This document shows positions 35,140 to 44,270 of a stretch of DNA of 64,000 nucleotides, in pieces. This stretch comes from Psychromonas sp030397575 (GTDB taxonomy: Bacteria > Pseudomonadota > Gammaproteobacteria > Enterobacterales > Psychromonadaceae), in assembly GCF_046250175.1 (NCBI RefSeq), contig NZ_CP176468.1; one strand, 5' to 3'. The translations under genes and the position numbers were made by a program. Position 1 is the first letter of the stretch; every line of letters starts with the position of its first letter. The notes beneath the pieces are model-generated. The model was given only the letters and a program-made list of their open reading frames with translations. It had not been told where the DNA came from and ran no database searches.

Positions 35140-37239
35140 TTATATGTTGGGTAAAAACTGTTCTGAAAATTCATTTGCAGGAATTGCTTTGGCATAAAAA
35201 TAACCTTGTCCAAAGTGACATTGCTGTTGTTTAAGGAAATCGATATGACTTTGTTTTTCTATGCCTTCTGCGACTACTTTTATATCTAAACTATGCGCTA
35301 TCGAAATGATCGCGGAGGTGAGGGCTTTATCGTAAATACCTCGGTCAATATCTAGAATAAAACTGCGATCTATTTTTAATCCATCAACTTCAAAGTGGCG
35401 CAAGTACGCTAAAGAGGAGTAACCCGTACCAAAATCGTCTAACCAGACTTCAACTCCAAGCTCTCTAATTGCATTGAGCATACTTTTAGCTTCATTTTCG
35501 TCACGCATCAATAATGTTTCAGTTACTTCTATATGTAAGTTACCTGCTTCAATTTGATATTTTTTGAGCATCCTTTTAAATATACCAGTAGGGTTACTTT
35601 GATAAATTTGTCTGGCTGACATGTTGAGTGCGAGGTGGAAGGGCTGACCATTTAGTTGAGACTTCCATTGTTTGAGTTGTTTACATGCACTTTGTATAAT
35701 CCAGTCACCCATTGGGATGATTAACCCAGTTTCCTCTGCAATAGAAATAAATTGATCAGGGTAGATTATTCCTAATTCAGGATGGTTCCAGCGTAATAGG
35801 GCTTCTGCACCGCAAAGGGTATTATTTGTTAAATCAAATTGCGGTTGATACCAGAGCTCTAGTTGTTCTAAATTCACTAAAGCTTTGCGTAAATCTCTTT
35901 CTAATTTTGCTCTATTTTTTATGTGTTGGTCCATCTCTAGTGTGAAGTAACTAAAGGTATTTTTACCCACTTTTTTGGCTTGAAACATGGCAATATCTGC
36001 ATTTTTTATTAATTCTTCTGCATTTTTTCCGTCGTTAGGAAATTTTGCGATTCCTACACTGGCTGCAACGATCACTTGTTCTGTGTTAATTGTAATGGGA
36101 GCTCGAATTTTTCTTATAAGTGTTTGTGTAAAATGATTAATGTCTTTTTCTACTCTAATTTGAGGTAAGCAGATTAAAAACTCATCTCCACCAATGCGAG
36201 CGATTAAAGCATCATCTAAATGAGGTGGGGTCATATTATTTTTTGTTAAGTGACCTTTAATTCGCTCAGAAATTTCACATAATAGGTGATCGCCAGCTTT
36301 GTGACCAAAATTATCATTGACCATTTTAAAGTCATCTAAATCGATAAATAACACCACAAATTTTTGGTGAGTCTTTAAACAGTTAGTGATTAGTTTAGAG
36401 GTGTGCTCAATGAACATTGGTCTATTAGGTAGTGAAGTTAATGAATCATGATATGCAAGGAAAGTGATCTCTTCAGTACGTGCTTTTAGCTTTTTGCCCA
36501 TTTTATTAAAACTTTGTGCTAACTCGCCAATTTCATCGTTTCTTTGTACGCTGTTCACTAGATCAAACTTACCCTTACCAATCTGCTTTGCATGTAATGC
36601 TAATGCTTGAATAGGACGTACTAATGAATTGGAAATAAAAATAGAGAGTAATAAACCGATAAAACTTAATACAATGGCTGCAAGTAACAAGATAAGCGTG
36701 ATACTTTTTAGACTTTGTTGGTTTTCTTGTAAGAAAATATCGGACATTTGATCAATATCGTTATTAATTTGTTTCAATGAAAGTTCTAAAGACACGCCTC
36801 CTAGTAACATATTCCCAAGTAAAATAGGTTTGGCTATGGTTAATGTATGGTTATCCACAGCAGTATAATTTTTCTTACGATTAATCACTGAATCTAATAC
36901 GGCTGTGTTTTGAATAGCTACTCCAAGGTTTTTAGGATACATTTGCCCATCATGAAATAGCGCTCCTTGGCTATCAAAAACATAAATTGCTTGTATCTCT
37001 GTATTGGTTAATGCGGGAGCAAGGAGGTGATAAGTTGCATATAAATCATGTTGGTATAATGGGTTAACTAAAGATTCTGTAAGGTAGTCTAAGACACCAA
37101 TATTTCTCTTTTTCATCTGTTCAAGCAAACTTGTGCTGGTGCTTAAGGTTGTTTGTTGCAATATGGTTTGCGCGTTTTTATTAAAAAAGTAAAGTTGAAC
37201 ACAAGATAATATGAACACAGTCAGTAATACTGTGATCAT
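35140..37239 (-). CDS. Membrane GGDEF-EAL cyclic di-GMP protein with HAMP
   Basis: At least 699 aa. First helix (MITVLLTVFILSCVQLYFF), a periplasmic sensor of ~140 residues, second helix (LILLLAAIVLSFIGLLLSIFI), HAMP, then GGDEF (DSLTSLPNRPMF; intact GGDEF near residue 348) and EAL (GAEALLRW near 478, NMSARQ, ETLLM, DDFGTGYSSLAYL, KIDRSF, VVAEGIE). Both domains keep key residues, so it may make or degrade c-di-GMP. The frame is open for 28 codons upstream with no ATG/GTG/TTG but a basic, TM-preceding sequence; AGGA after the upstream gene stop suggests a possible non-AUG start near 37317. It follows a PhnD-like gene, a likely sensory partner. Confidence 0.9.
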   Translation of the reverse strand: MITVLLTVFILSCVQLYFFNKNAQTILQQTTLSTSTSLLEQMKKRNIGVLDYLTESLVNPLYQHDLYATYHLLAPALTNTEIQAIYVFDSQGALFHDGQMYPKNLGVAIQNTAVLDSVINRKKNYTAVDNHTLTIAKPILLGNMLLGGVSLELSLKQINNDIDQMSDIFLQENQQSLKSITLILLLAAIVLSFIGLLLSIFISNSLVRPIQALALHAKQIGKGKFDLVNSVQRNDEIGELAQSFNKMGKKLKARTEEITFLAYHDSLTSLPNRPMFIEHTSKLITNCLKTHQKFVVLFIDLDDFKMVNDNFGHKAGDHLLCEISERIKGHLTKNNMTPPHLDDALIARIGGDEFLICLPQIRVEKDINHFTQTLIRKIRAPITINTEQVIVAASVGIAKFPNDGKNAEELIKNADIAMFQAKKVGKNTFSYFTLEMDQHIKNRAKLERDLRKALVNLEQLELWYQPQFDLTNNTLCGAEALLRWNHPELGIIYPDQFISIAEETGLIIPMGDWIIQSACKQLKQWKSQLNGQPFHLALNMSARQIYQSNPTGIFKRMLKKYQIEAGNLHIEVTETLLMRDENEAKSMLNAIRELGVEVWLDDFGTGYSSLAYLRHFEVDGLKIDRSFILDIDRGIYDKALTSAIISIAHSLDIKVVAEGIEKQSHIDFLKQQQCHFGQGYFYAKAIPANEFSEQFLPNI

Positions 37240-37332
37240 ATGAATTGATACATAGCGACCTCTTAATCGTAATGAAGGAAGCTTAGTTTTAAGTATTTCT
37301 AATAATTTATAATGGATAGATATTTCCTAAGT

Positions 37333-38286
37333 TTATAGTTGATTAGAAACAATTTCTTGTAGTGCTTTTGTAATCACCATAATAGAGTCTTGTTCAGACA
37401 GTGGTTCATATTTTTTAGTTTCTTGATGAGCTAATAAAGCTTCTTGCCCTTTTGGTGTTTGATCTGCGTTTAGTAGCAAATTGGTGACTGCTTGTTTTAT
37501 ACGAGGATCGATATTTGAACGGATTAACTCTACACCGCGAGGGAAGTGCTCACTTTCATAAAATACTGAGAGAGATTGTTTAAATGTGTCTGGCATATCT
37601 TTTGGGTTTTCCCAATTTAAATTACTGAATGCACCTGCATCAACAATATTGTTATTTACCCATGCGGAAATATTAATCTCACTGTTAGCAAAAACATACC
37701 CAATCTTTCCTTTTGGAGGCTTATCTCTGATACTTTTTAAAGGATATAGCTCAAAGCCATTGCGAATTAGCGTTGCAGAAGGGATAAAAAAAGCACTAGT
37801 TGAACCAGGATCTTGAAAAGCGATTGTCTTATCAACCAAATCTGCTAATGAATTGATGCCGCTATCTTTACGTGCAAAAATCAACGTACAGTAATTAGCC
37901 ACGCCTTTTTTCCAACGTCTAAGTATTACTTCTGCATGATCGGTTTGGCTTAAAATAGTGGCAGAAAAAGCGGTTTCAGAAACTAAATCTACTTTTCCTT
38001 GTTCAATATATTGGCGCATTTGTTGATTATCTTTTGCAAATATGACATTGCCTTTTTTAATGCCGTATTGATGTAAGTTTACAGCGAGATAATCTGCTAA
38101 AGGTTTTAATGTTTTAAAATGTTTTTTGGGGTTGTCGCTAACACGCCCAATAACAAATGAGTCTCGTTCAAATGGAGTCTCTGGTGTATCGGTAGCACAT
38201 ACATTAGGAATAATAAGTAGTAAAGCAGGTAGGAGAATTAACCTTTTTGTAGAAAAGAAATGTAATAATATTGGTATTAAGTTCAT
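37333..38286 (-). CDS. PhnD-type periplasmic phosphate/phosphonate-binding protein
   Basis: 317 aa with a signal peptide (hydrophobic LILLPALLLIIPNV, cleavage after CA near residue 31). Mature part has the PhnD-family order: FVIGRVSDNPKKHFKTLKPLADYLAVNL, VDLVSETAFSATIL, LIFARKDSGINSLADLVDKTIAFQDPGSTSAFFIPSATL and AWVNNNIVDAGAFSNLNWE. No ABC permease or ATPase is nearby; instead a GGDEF-EAL gene follows within 100 bases, a pairing in which the binding protein feeds a signal to the membrane sensor. ATG 38286 has AAGAGAG eight bases upstream, better than the frame start at 38343. Confidence 0.85.
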   Translation of the reverse strand: MNLIPILLHFFSTKRLILLPALLLIIPNVCATDTPETPFERDSFVIGRVSDNPKKHFKTLKPLADYLAVNLHQYGIKKGNVIFAKDNQQMRQYIEQGKVDLVSETAFSATILSQTDHAEVILRRWKKGVANYCTLIFARKDSGINSLADLVDKTIAFQDPGSTSAFFIPSATLIRNGFELYPLKSIRDKPPKGKIGYVFANSEINISAWVNNNIVDAGAFSNLNWENPKDMPDTFKQSLSVFYESEHFPRGVELIRSNIDPRIKQAVTNLLLNADQTPKGQEALLAHQETKKYEPLSEQDSIMVITKALQEIVSNQL

Positions 38287-38437
38287 TGAAAATGCTCTCT
38301 TATGATTTTTAGAGCTTAAATATTTAATGATGACAAACATCAAACGACCGTAATAAATAATATTTGTAGATTAAATAGCTTAAAAATTAAACGCTCAATC
38401 AATGGAATATTAGCTTAGCTTATCAAAAATAACACCT

Positions 38438-38456
38438 CATAATGGTTATTATTTTC
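38438..38456. promoter_or_regulatory. Candidate Fur box upstream of PhnD-like gene
   Basis: CATAATGGTTATTATTTTC matches 14 of 19 Fur consensus positions and contains the same 15-mer as the site at 27550. It is about 150 bases upstream of the PhnD-like ATG. Confidence 0.38.
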
Positions 38457-38500
38457 ATCTTATTTGACCTTGGTTAATTTATCAGGATTTTAACGTTTGC

Positions 38501-38550
38501 TTTATGAATAAGATTAAGAAAAACTGTGTATTCTTAATCTTATTCATAAA
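38501..38550. repeat. Perfect 20-bp inverted repeat before the 98-aa gene
   Basis: TTTATGAATAAGATTAAGAA (38501-38520), a 10-base loop, then its exact reverse complement (38531-38550). It ends 12 bases before an ATG, so the hairpin would sit against the ribosome site in mRNA; there is no T-run. It is far longer than ordinary operators. Confidence 0.9.
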
Positions 38551-38562
38551 GAGTTAAACAAT

Positions 38563-38859
38563 ATGAGTTTATGCGCTGAAGTTGCTATTTTTAAAGTTTC
38601 TAAACAAAATATCCCTGAGGTAATGCGTGTAAGTCTATTAATTTTCGAAGAGATTAATCACCATGGTCAGTTGATTTCTTCCTACGATATTTTACAAAGT
38701 ACTACTCGTGAAGATGAAGTTTGTTGGCAATTGACTTGGACAAGTGAGCAAGCTGTTAAGCAAGCGGCTGAGCTTTGGTATAGCCTACCGAGCCGTGAAG
38801 TATTAGAATCACTGGTGGGTGAAAAGCTTTATTATGGGCATTTCACTAGTATGCTATAA
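38563..38859 (+). CDS. Hypothetical protein, 98 aa
   Basis: Not recognised with confidence. Cytosolic, mixed alpha/beta: CAEVAIFKVSKQNIPEVMRVSLLIFEEI, then VCWQLTWTSEQAVKQAAELWYSLPSREVLESLVGEKLYYGHF. The pattern (strand-helix-strand, Trp-rich second half) resembles dimeric alpha/beta-barrel monooxygenase-like folds, but that is a guess. The weak ribosome site (GAG ten bases before ATG) lies just after the 20-bp inverted repeat, so translation may be controlled by that hairpin. Confidence 0.7.
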   Translation: MSLCAEVAIFKVSKQNIPEVMRVSLLIFEEINHHGQLISSYDILQSTTREDEVCWQLTWTSEQAVKQAAELWYSLPSREVLESLVGEKLYYGHFTSML

Positions 38860-38882
38860 AGCATAAGTAATACTTCAGACGA

Positions 38883-40115
38883 TTACAGGTTATCTGCCTC
38901 TAAATTTTCAGCCAAACGAGCTTGTTTATTGCTGTGGATCACTGCGGTAAGTGCCACGGTTGAAGAAAGTAACATGATCAGTACCACAGGTTGTAAATAC
39001 CCCATACTAATGAATGCTGCAAAGGCACTCACTGTGGCTCCCATTGCACATTGAAAAGCCCCTAACACTGCTGAAGCTGTGCCTGCATTTTTGCCAAAAT
39101 ATTTTAAGAAACATGCATTACAATTTGCCATTACCCCACCGTTTGCACTGATCATTAACATAAAGCCAATTACAGTGAGTGTTAAATTATTAGGTGCTAA
39201 CCAGCTCGAAGTGACTAGTAAAATACCACCTGAAAATTGCATCGTTAAAAAGCATCTTGCTAAAGTTGCGGGTTCAAATCGGTTTAATAGTAGTGTGTTT
39301 AGTCGATTAATAAAGATTAACCCACCAATATTTAAGGCAAAAAGTTGAGTGAAGGTAGTGGTGCTAACTTCATAAATAGACAAGTAAATCATTGCGGAGT
39401 TAGTAACAAAGGTCATCATTACTGCAAAGGCAAAAGCTTGGGCCATCATATAGCCGATCCCTTGTTTGTGTTTAAATACTTCAATAAACTTTATGCCTTT
39501 ATTACGCTCAATGGTGATTGCTAATAACTTTTTTTGCTTCTTTGATTGATGTGGAACGTATTTTTTCGCCATCAGCATAGCGACACAGGAAAACCCGGCT
39601 GTAAAGTAGAAAATCCAATGCCATGATTGTAACGATAGAATTAAATTGCCAATGGTCGGTGCAATAGATGGCGCTATCATCATTATCAATGCTACAAGAG
39701 CAAATAGTTTGGCCGCCTCTTTACCGTCAGCATTGTCGCGAATTGTTGCAGGGACTCCAACAATTGCGATACCACCGCCAATGGCTTGCATTAATCGCCA
39801 TCCCCATAACCAAGCAATATGAGTGCTGGTGGTAAGTAATAAACTTGCTGAAGCAAAGATCGCTAAGCCTAGCAACATGATAGGCAATCTACCGTGTTTA
39901 TCAGAAAGTGGGCCGCCAATTAGCTGACCAATAGCTAACCCTAAAATATATAAACTTACGGTGACTGACAATAAGGAGATATCAACCTGCATTTCATTGG
40001 CGATTAATGGAATAGCCGGTAAGTAACTGTCGATGGCAAAAGGTGATATGGCATAGATAGATGACAAAGTAATAATTAATCGTTTGCTGACTTTGTTAGG
40101 CTGTGGTGTTGTCAT
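38883..40115 (-). CDS. MFS multidrug efflux transporter, Bcr/CflA family
   Basis: 12-helix inner-membrane H+ antiporter, 410 aa. Family marks: ISPFAIDSYLPAIPLIANEMQVD in TM1, VSLYILGLAIGQLIGGPLSDKHGRLPIM (motif A), WLWGWRLMQAIGGGIAIVGVPATIRD (motif C region) and SIAPTIGNLILSLQSWHWIFYF. Relatives export bicyclomycin, chloramphenicol or sulfonamides; the real substrate is unknown. Single gene, convergent with the 98-aa gene. The 299-base gap to the RecQ-like gene shows no further gene or clear operator. Confidence 0.9.
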   Translation of the reverse strand: MTTPQPNKVSKRLIITLSSIYAISPFAIDSYLPAIPLIANEMQVDISLLSVTVSLYILGLAIGQLIGGPLSDKHGRLPIMLLGLAIFASASLLLTTSTHIAWLWGWRLMQAIGGGIAIVGVPATIRDNADGKEAAKLFALVALIMMIAPSIAPTIGNLILSLQSWHWIFYFTAGFSCVAMLMAKKYVPHQSKKQKKLLAITIERNKGIKFIEVFKHKQGIGYMMAQAFAFAVMMTFVTNSAMIYLSIYEVSTTTFTQLFALNIGGLIFINRLNTLLLNRFEPATLARCFLTMQFSGGILLVTSSWLAPNNLTLTVIGFMLMISANGGVMANCNACFLKYFGKNAGTASAVLGAFQCAMGATVSAFAAFISMGYLQPVVLIMLLSSTVALTAVIHSNKQARLAENLEADNL

Positions 40116-40414
40116 CTTGACCTCAAGTTTATATTTTCAAGAGGATGATAAGGGGCTTTTAGTTAGCAGGCAAGGTTTGTTGTGTGAAGATCGTATCTTT
40201 ATAAACTTACAAGCTGGTAAAATATTTAAATTCAATTAGATAGCATTTATATTGAATAGTTGTCATTCCTTTAAAGTTGTTCTTACATTTCATTGAATCA
40301 CATTTATGGACGTATCGTTTAACTATATTTTATTGATATATGTGTAGACAGATAACTACAAAACATAAGTAACTATGGTATAAATGTTTACTCATTTAGT
40401 TTTCGAGTTGTTAT

Positions 40415-42325
40415 ATGTATTCTACCTTGCAGCAATATTTTGGCTTTGATCAGTTTCGCCCTGGGCAAGAGTCCGTCATTCAATCTCTTTTAGCAGGGCA
40501 CAGTGCTGCGGCTATTTTTCCTACTGGTTCAGGAAAAAGTCTCTGCTATCAATTACCCGCGTTACATCTACCGCATTTAACTTTGGTCGTTTCTCCTTTG
40601 TTAGCTTTGATTCAAGATCAACTGGATTTTTTACAAAGTAAAGGAATTCAAGCGGCGAGCATTCAATCTATGCAAACTGGCGCAGAAGCAGCTGAGGTTT
40701 ATAAACGTGTTAGCGAAGGTCAAATTAAGATTTTGTTTATCTCAGTGGAACGTTTAAACAGTGAACGTTTTAGAACTTTTTTGAAGCAAGTTCCTATCTC
40801 ATTGATGGTGGTTGATGAAGCACACTGTATCAGTGAATGGGGGCACAATTTTAGACCCGATTATTTAAAATTAGCGACTTATCGAGATCAGTTTTCTATT
40901 GAACAAGTGCTGCTACTTACTGCCACAGCGACTGAAAAAGTGATCCACGACATGGCAGATAAATTTAACATTCAACCTGAGCATATTACGTTAACGGGTT
41001 CCTATCGTTCGAATCTGAATCTTTCTGTATTAGGTGTTGATGAGCAGAATAAATTACCTTGTTTAGTACCTTGGCTGGAAAGTAAAGTAGGTCAAGCTGG
41101 GGTCATTTATGTCACGTTACAGAAAACGGCGGAACAGGTAGCTGAAGCATTAACTCAAGCAGGTGTCAGGGCAACGGCCTATCACGCAGGGTTAGGTAAT
41201 GAACAAAGGCAACAAATTCAACAACAGTTTATGAGTGGTCAGTTACCGTTAATCGTAGCAACCATTGCTTTTGGTATGGGTATTGATAAAAGTGATATTC
41301 GTTTTGTGGTGCATTATGATTTACCTAAGTCCATTGAAAACTATGCTCAGGAGATCGGTCGTGCAGGACGAGATGGCAAAACCTCAGAATGCCTGGTCTT
41401 AGCTAATAAAAATAATCTAAATGTACTAGAAAACTTTGTTCATGCGGATACACCAGAAGCCAGTGCAGTGGACTTTATTATCGAAGAGATAAGCAAGGCA
41501 CAGGGGCAATGGGAAGTCGTAATGAACAGCTTATCAACCCAATCCAATATTCGCTTGTTAGCCTTAAAAACATTATTAGTTTATCTCGAATTAGAAGCGG
41601 TGATCGAGCCTGCTTATAGTTATTATGCAGAATACAAATATAAATTATTAGTATCTGAAGTTGAGTTGGTGGGCCGCTTTCATGGTGAAAGAGCGCACTT
41701 TGTACAAACAATTTTAGCCACTTCTGATAAAGCTCGTACTTGGTCTTCTTTAAATTTTGAACGTATGCAAACTAAGGTTCAATGTGACCGGAGTAGAGTG
41801 CTAACCGCATTAGATTATCTTGATCAACAAGGGTTGATCGAACTGCAAACAAAACAGATGACGCAGGTCTACAAAGTTGATAAATCCAATATTACTAAAG
41901 ATTTACGTGATGAACTGATTACTCGATTTTTACAAAAAGAGAAGAGTGAAGTTCAACGTATTCACCATTTGTTAGATTTTTTTGCAAGTGATCAGTGTTT
42001 AAATTGGCAACTTGCTCATTATTTTTCAGATCGACGTTTACAAAGTCAATGCGGACATTGCTCTGTGTGTGTCGGTCAGCCTGCAGTGATGCCGCCAGTA
42101 CCGACGTTAACACCTTTACAGACATATGATCCTGTTCAGTTAAGTCAGCCTATTGCAGCAAGATTAGGTGAGCACGATAGCTATATATTAAGAGCACGGT
42201 TTTTATGTGGATTAACTACGCCAATATTTACGCGTTTAAAAGTACGTCAATTAACAGGGTTTGCTTCATTAGCACATTATCGCTTCTCAGATGTACTTAA
42301 TTGGTTGACTAAAGAACACGAGTAA
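40415..42325 (+). CDS. RecQ-family ATP-dependent DNA helicase
   Basis: 3'-5' helicase, 636 aa. Motif 0 FGFDQFRPGQESVI, Walker A FPTGSGKSLCYQLP, DEAH box VVDEAHCISEWGHNFRPDY, LLTATATE, and helicase C-terminal YHAGLGNEQR, ATIAFGMGIDKSDIRFVVHYDLPKS, QEIGRAGRDG. A Cys cluster CGHCSVC near residue 548 with an upstream Cys is the RecQ zinc element, but spacing from the helicase core is unusual and no HRDC domain is visible at the C-terminus. It is therefore more likely a RecQ paralogue than the housekeeping recQ. Weak ribosome site (GAG). Confidence 0.88.
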   Translation: MYSTLQQYFGFDQFRPGQESVIQSLLAGHSAAAIFPTGSGKSLCYQLPALHLPHLTLVVSPLLALIQDQLDFLQSKGIQAASIQSMQTGAEAAEVYKRVSEGQIKILFISVERLNSERFRTFLKQVPISLMVVDEAHCISEWGHNFRPDYLKLATYRDQFSIEQVLLLTATATEKVIHDMADKFNIQPEHITLTGSYRSNLNLSVLGVDEQNKLPCLVPWLESKVGQAGVIYVTLQKTAEQVAEALTQAGVRATAYHAGLGNEQRQQIQQQFMSGQLPLIVATIAFGMGIDKSDIRFVVHYDLPKSIENYAQEIGRAGRDGKTSECLVLANKNNLNVLENFVHADTPEASAVDFIIEEISKAQGQWEVVMNSLSTQSNIRLLALKTLLVYLELEAVIEPAYSYYAEYKYKLLVSEVELVGRFHGERAHFVQTILATSDKARTWSSLNFERMQTKVQCDRSRVLTALDYLDQQGLIELQTKQMTQVYKVDKSNITKDLRDELITRFLQKEKSEVQRIHHLLDFFASDQCLNWQLAHYFSDRRLQSQCGHCSVCVGQPAVMPPVPTLTPLQTYDPVQLSQPIAARLGEHDSYILRARFLCGLTTPIFTRLKVRQLTGFASLAHYRFSDVLNWLTKEHE

Positions 42326-42398
42326 ATTTAACACTAAAATTTTATTATGAACTGATGGTTAAAATAGCTTGTTTTAGCCTGAAAAAAGAGGAATTTAT

Positions 42399-43208
42399 AT
42401 GTATAAACTGATTGCCCTAGATATTGATGGCACATTAATGACGCCGGATAAGAAAATCACCGCTGAAAATAAAGCTGCTATTGATGCCGCTCGTGCTAAG
42501 GGGGTGCGTGTTGTATTAGTATCTGGACGTCCAACTAGTGGTATGAGAGGTGCATTAGAAGAGTTAGGCATGACTAGCAATGATGATTATGTCTTAAGTT
42601 TTAATGCCTCTGTGGTGCAGCAAGTTAAAAGTGGTGAGATTATTCGTAGTCAAATTTTGAAGGGCAAAGATGCAAAAAAAATAGCTGCATTAGCTGATTT
42701 ACTGGGGTTACATGTGCATGCCTTTTGTGCAAAAAGAGGCTTAGTAACGCCAGCACATAATGAATACACGGATTTAGAGTCTCGCACTAATGGCGAATTA
42801 ATTACCTTATTCGACTTTAATGAGTTTGATGACGACGACGCTATTTTGAAAGTGATGATCATTGATAAACCAGAAAAATTAACGGATGCGATTGAAAAGT
42901 TACCCGCTGAATTATACGAGCAATTTACTATTCTAAAAAGTGCACCTTTCTTTTTAGAGTTTTTGAATAAACAAAGTAACAAAGGTATTGGTGTTAAGGC
43001 GATTGCTGAATACTTTTCAATTCCAGCTGAGCAAGTAATGTGTGTTGGTGATGCTGGCAATGACTACCATATGCTTAAGTACGCTGGCTTGGGTGTGGCC
43101 ATGGGCAATGCTACCGACGATATAAAAGAGATCGCAGATTATGTCACATTGTCTAATACTGAAAGTGGTGTCGCTAAAGCGATTCAAAAGTTTGTGTTAG
43201 ATGTTTAA
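42399..43208 (+). CDS. yidA: Cof-type HAD sugar phosphatase YidA
   Basis: HAD-superfamily (type IIB cap) phosphatase, 269 aa, dephosphorylating sugar phosphates. Motif I IALDIDGTLMTPD (nucleophile Asp8), motif II VLVSGRP, motif III Lys in LNKQSNKGIGVKAIAEY, motif IV GDAGNDYHML. FTILKSAPFFLEFL matches YidA specifically. AGAGGA precedes ATG. It lies 73 bases after the RecQ-like gene and may be transcribed from it. Confidence 0.9.
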   Translation: MYKLIALDIDGTLMTPDKKITAENKAAIDAARAKGVRVVLVSGRPTSGMRGALEELGMTSNDDYVLSFNASVVQQVKSGEIIRSQILKGKDAKKIAALADLLGLHVHAFCAKRGLVTPAHNEYTDLESRTNGELITLFDFNEFDDDDAILKVMIIDKPEKLTDAIEKLPAELYEQFTILKSAPFFLEFLNKQSNKGIGVKAIAEYFSIPAEQVMCVGDAGNDYHMLKYAGLGVAMGNATDDIKEIADYVTLSNTESGVAKAIQKFVLDV

Positions 43209-43371
43209 TACCAATCATACTAATTAACGGATCTATTTCACTGGTTAAAATAACTTATTTCTTCGTTGTAATTTTCGTAAAAGGAAACAGCCATTTACTT
43301 TAATTTACACCCTAAACTAAGTCATTTTTCCTGCGCGAAATTCAAAACATTTATTTAATATAGTCGGTATA
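43208..43371. repeat. Candidate small non-autonomous repeat element (MITE-like)
   Basis: About 160 bases bounded by imperfect terminal inverted repeats: TACCAATCATACTAATTAA (from 43209) and, reversed, TACCGACTATATTAAATAA (ending 43369), 14 of 19 identical. The interior has no reading frame. Its ends resemble the TATACCAAT-type intergenic repeats I recall from Shewanella, Colwellia and relatives. It starts in the yidA stop codon. Confidence 0.5.
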
Positions 43372-43432
43372 AATAATCTATTAACTTATGTAAGGGTAAT
43401 CGCAGTTATTAACTAACTGTAAGTGAGGCGAA

Positions 43433-44092
43433 ATGAAGTTTTTGGTATTTTTAGGTTCGGTGCGTGATAGTACACCACCTAAACCTGCAAGATTAGGAGA
43501 AAGAGTGGCAGAGGCTTGTCTCTCCTGTTTGCAGGGGCGGTATAGGGAGCATCAGTTTGAGCTAGTTGATGCCTTAGACTATTCATTAGGAACTGTTTTC
43601 AAACCTCATTTCGCCTATGCTAAAAGTCAGGTGCCAGCAGATTTGGATTCATTAGCTGAAAAAATTAAACAAAGTGATGGTTATATTATGGTTAGCCCGG
43701 AATATAATCACTCTATGAGTCCAGCTTTGAGTCATTTGTTAAATCACTTTGGTAGTTCACTCTTTTCATATAAACCGAGTGCGATTGTCACCTACTCTGC
43801 TGGGCAATGGGGGGGAATGAGAGCGGCCGTCGCTATGCGTACATTTTTGTCTGAACTAGGTTGTTTATCGGTTTCATCGATGATTCACATTCCCAAAGCG
43901 CAAGACGTTTTTGCCGCTGATGGTGCGATACAAGAGCCTCAAGATCAAGATTCATGGTTTGACTATTTTACACAAACTTTTAACCAACTTATGTGGTGGG
44001 CGGAGGCGACTCATCAACAACGACAGTTGCTTGACCCGTTAAGCATGGGGAGAACATTTAAACGTTCACCTTCAGAAAGAAATGCACCATAA
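43433..44092 (+). CDS. NADPH-dependent FMN reductase family protein
   Basis: Flavodoxin-fold oxidoreductase, 219 aa. FMN phosphate-binding region KFLVFLGSVRDSTPPKPARLGERVA at the N-terminus and the family signature VSPEYNHSMSPALSHLLNHFGSSLFSYKP in the middle, followed by AGQWGGMRAAVAMRTFLSELG. Likely a quinone, azo or chromate-type reductase; natural acceptor unknown. GTGAGG stands four bases before ATG. Confidence 0.88.
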   Translation: MKFLVFLGSVRDSTPPKPARLGERVAEACLSCLQGRYREHQFELVDALDYSLGTVFKPHFAYAKSQVPADLDSLAEKIKQSDGYIMVSPEYNHSMSPALSHLLNHFGSSLFSYKPSAIVTYSAGQWGGMRAAVAMRTFLSELGCLSVSSMIHIPKAQDVFAADGAIQEPQDQDSWFDYFTQTFNQLMWWAEATHQQRQLLDPLSMGRTFKRSPSERNAP

Positions 44093-44270
44093 ATAGAGAG
44101 CTAAAATTAAGCTTAAAATATTAATTAGTTAGCTAATTTCAGTTAGAATACTCCGTATTAACTGATGCTATTTACAATAAGTAGCTCAATAAAAGCAGTG
44201 GTATATAGTATTCAGTGATGTTGTGAACAACCATTATTGAACGGCGGCTATAGTAAGGTAAATTTTAGCG

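Noticed and set aside
42650..43060. 136-aa open frame opposite yidA
   Set aside because: Antisense to conserved HAD motifs, no ribosome site or family match.
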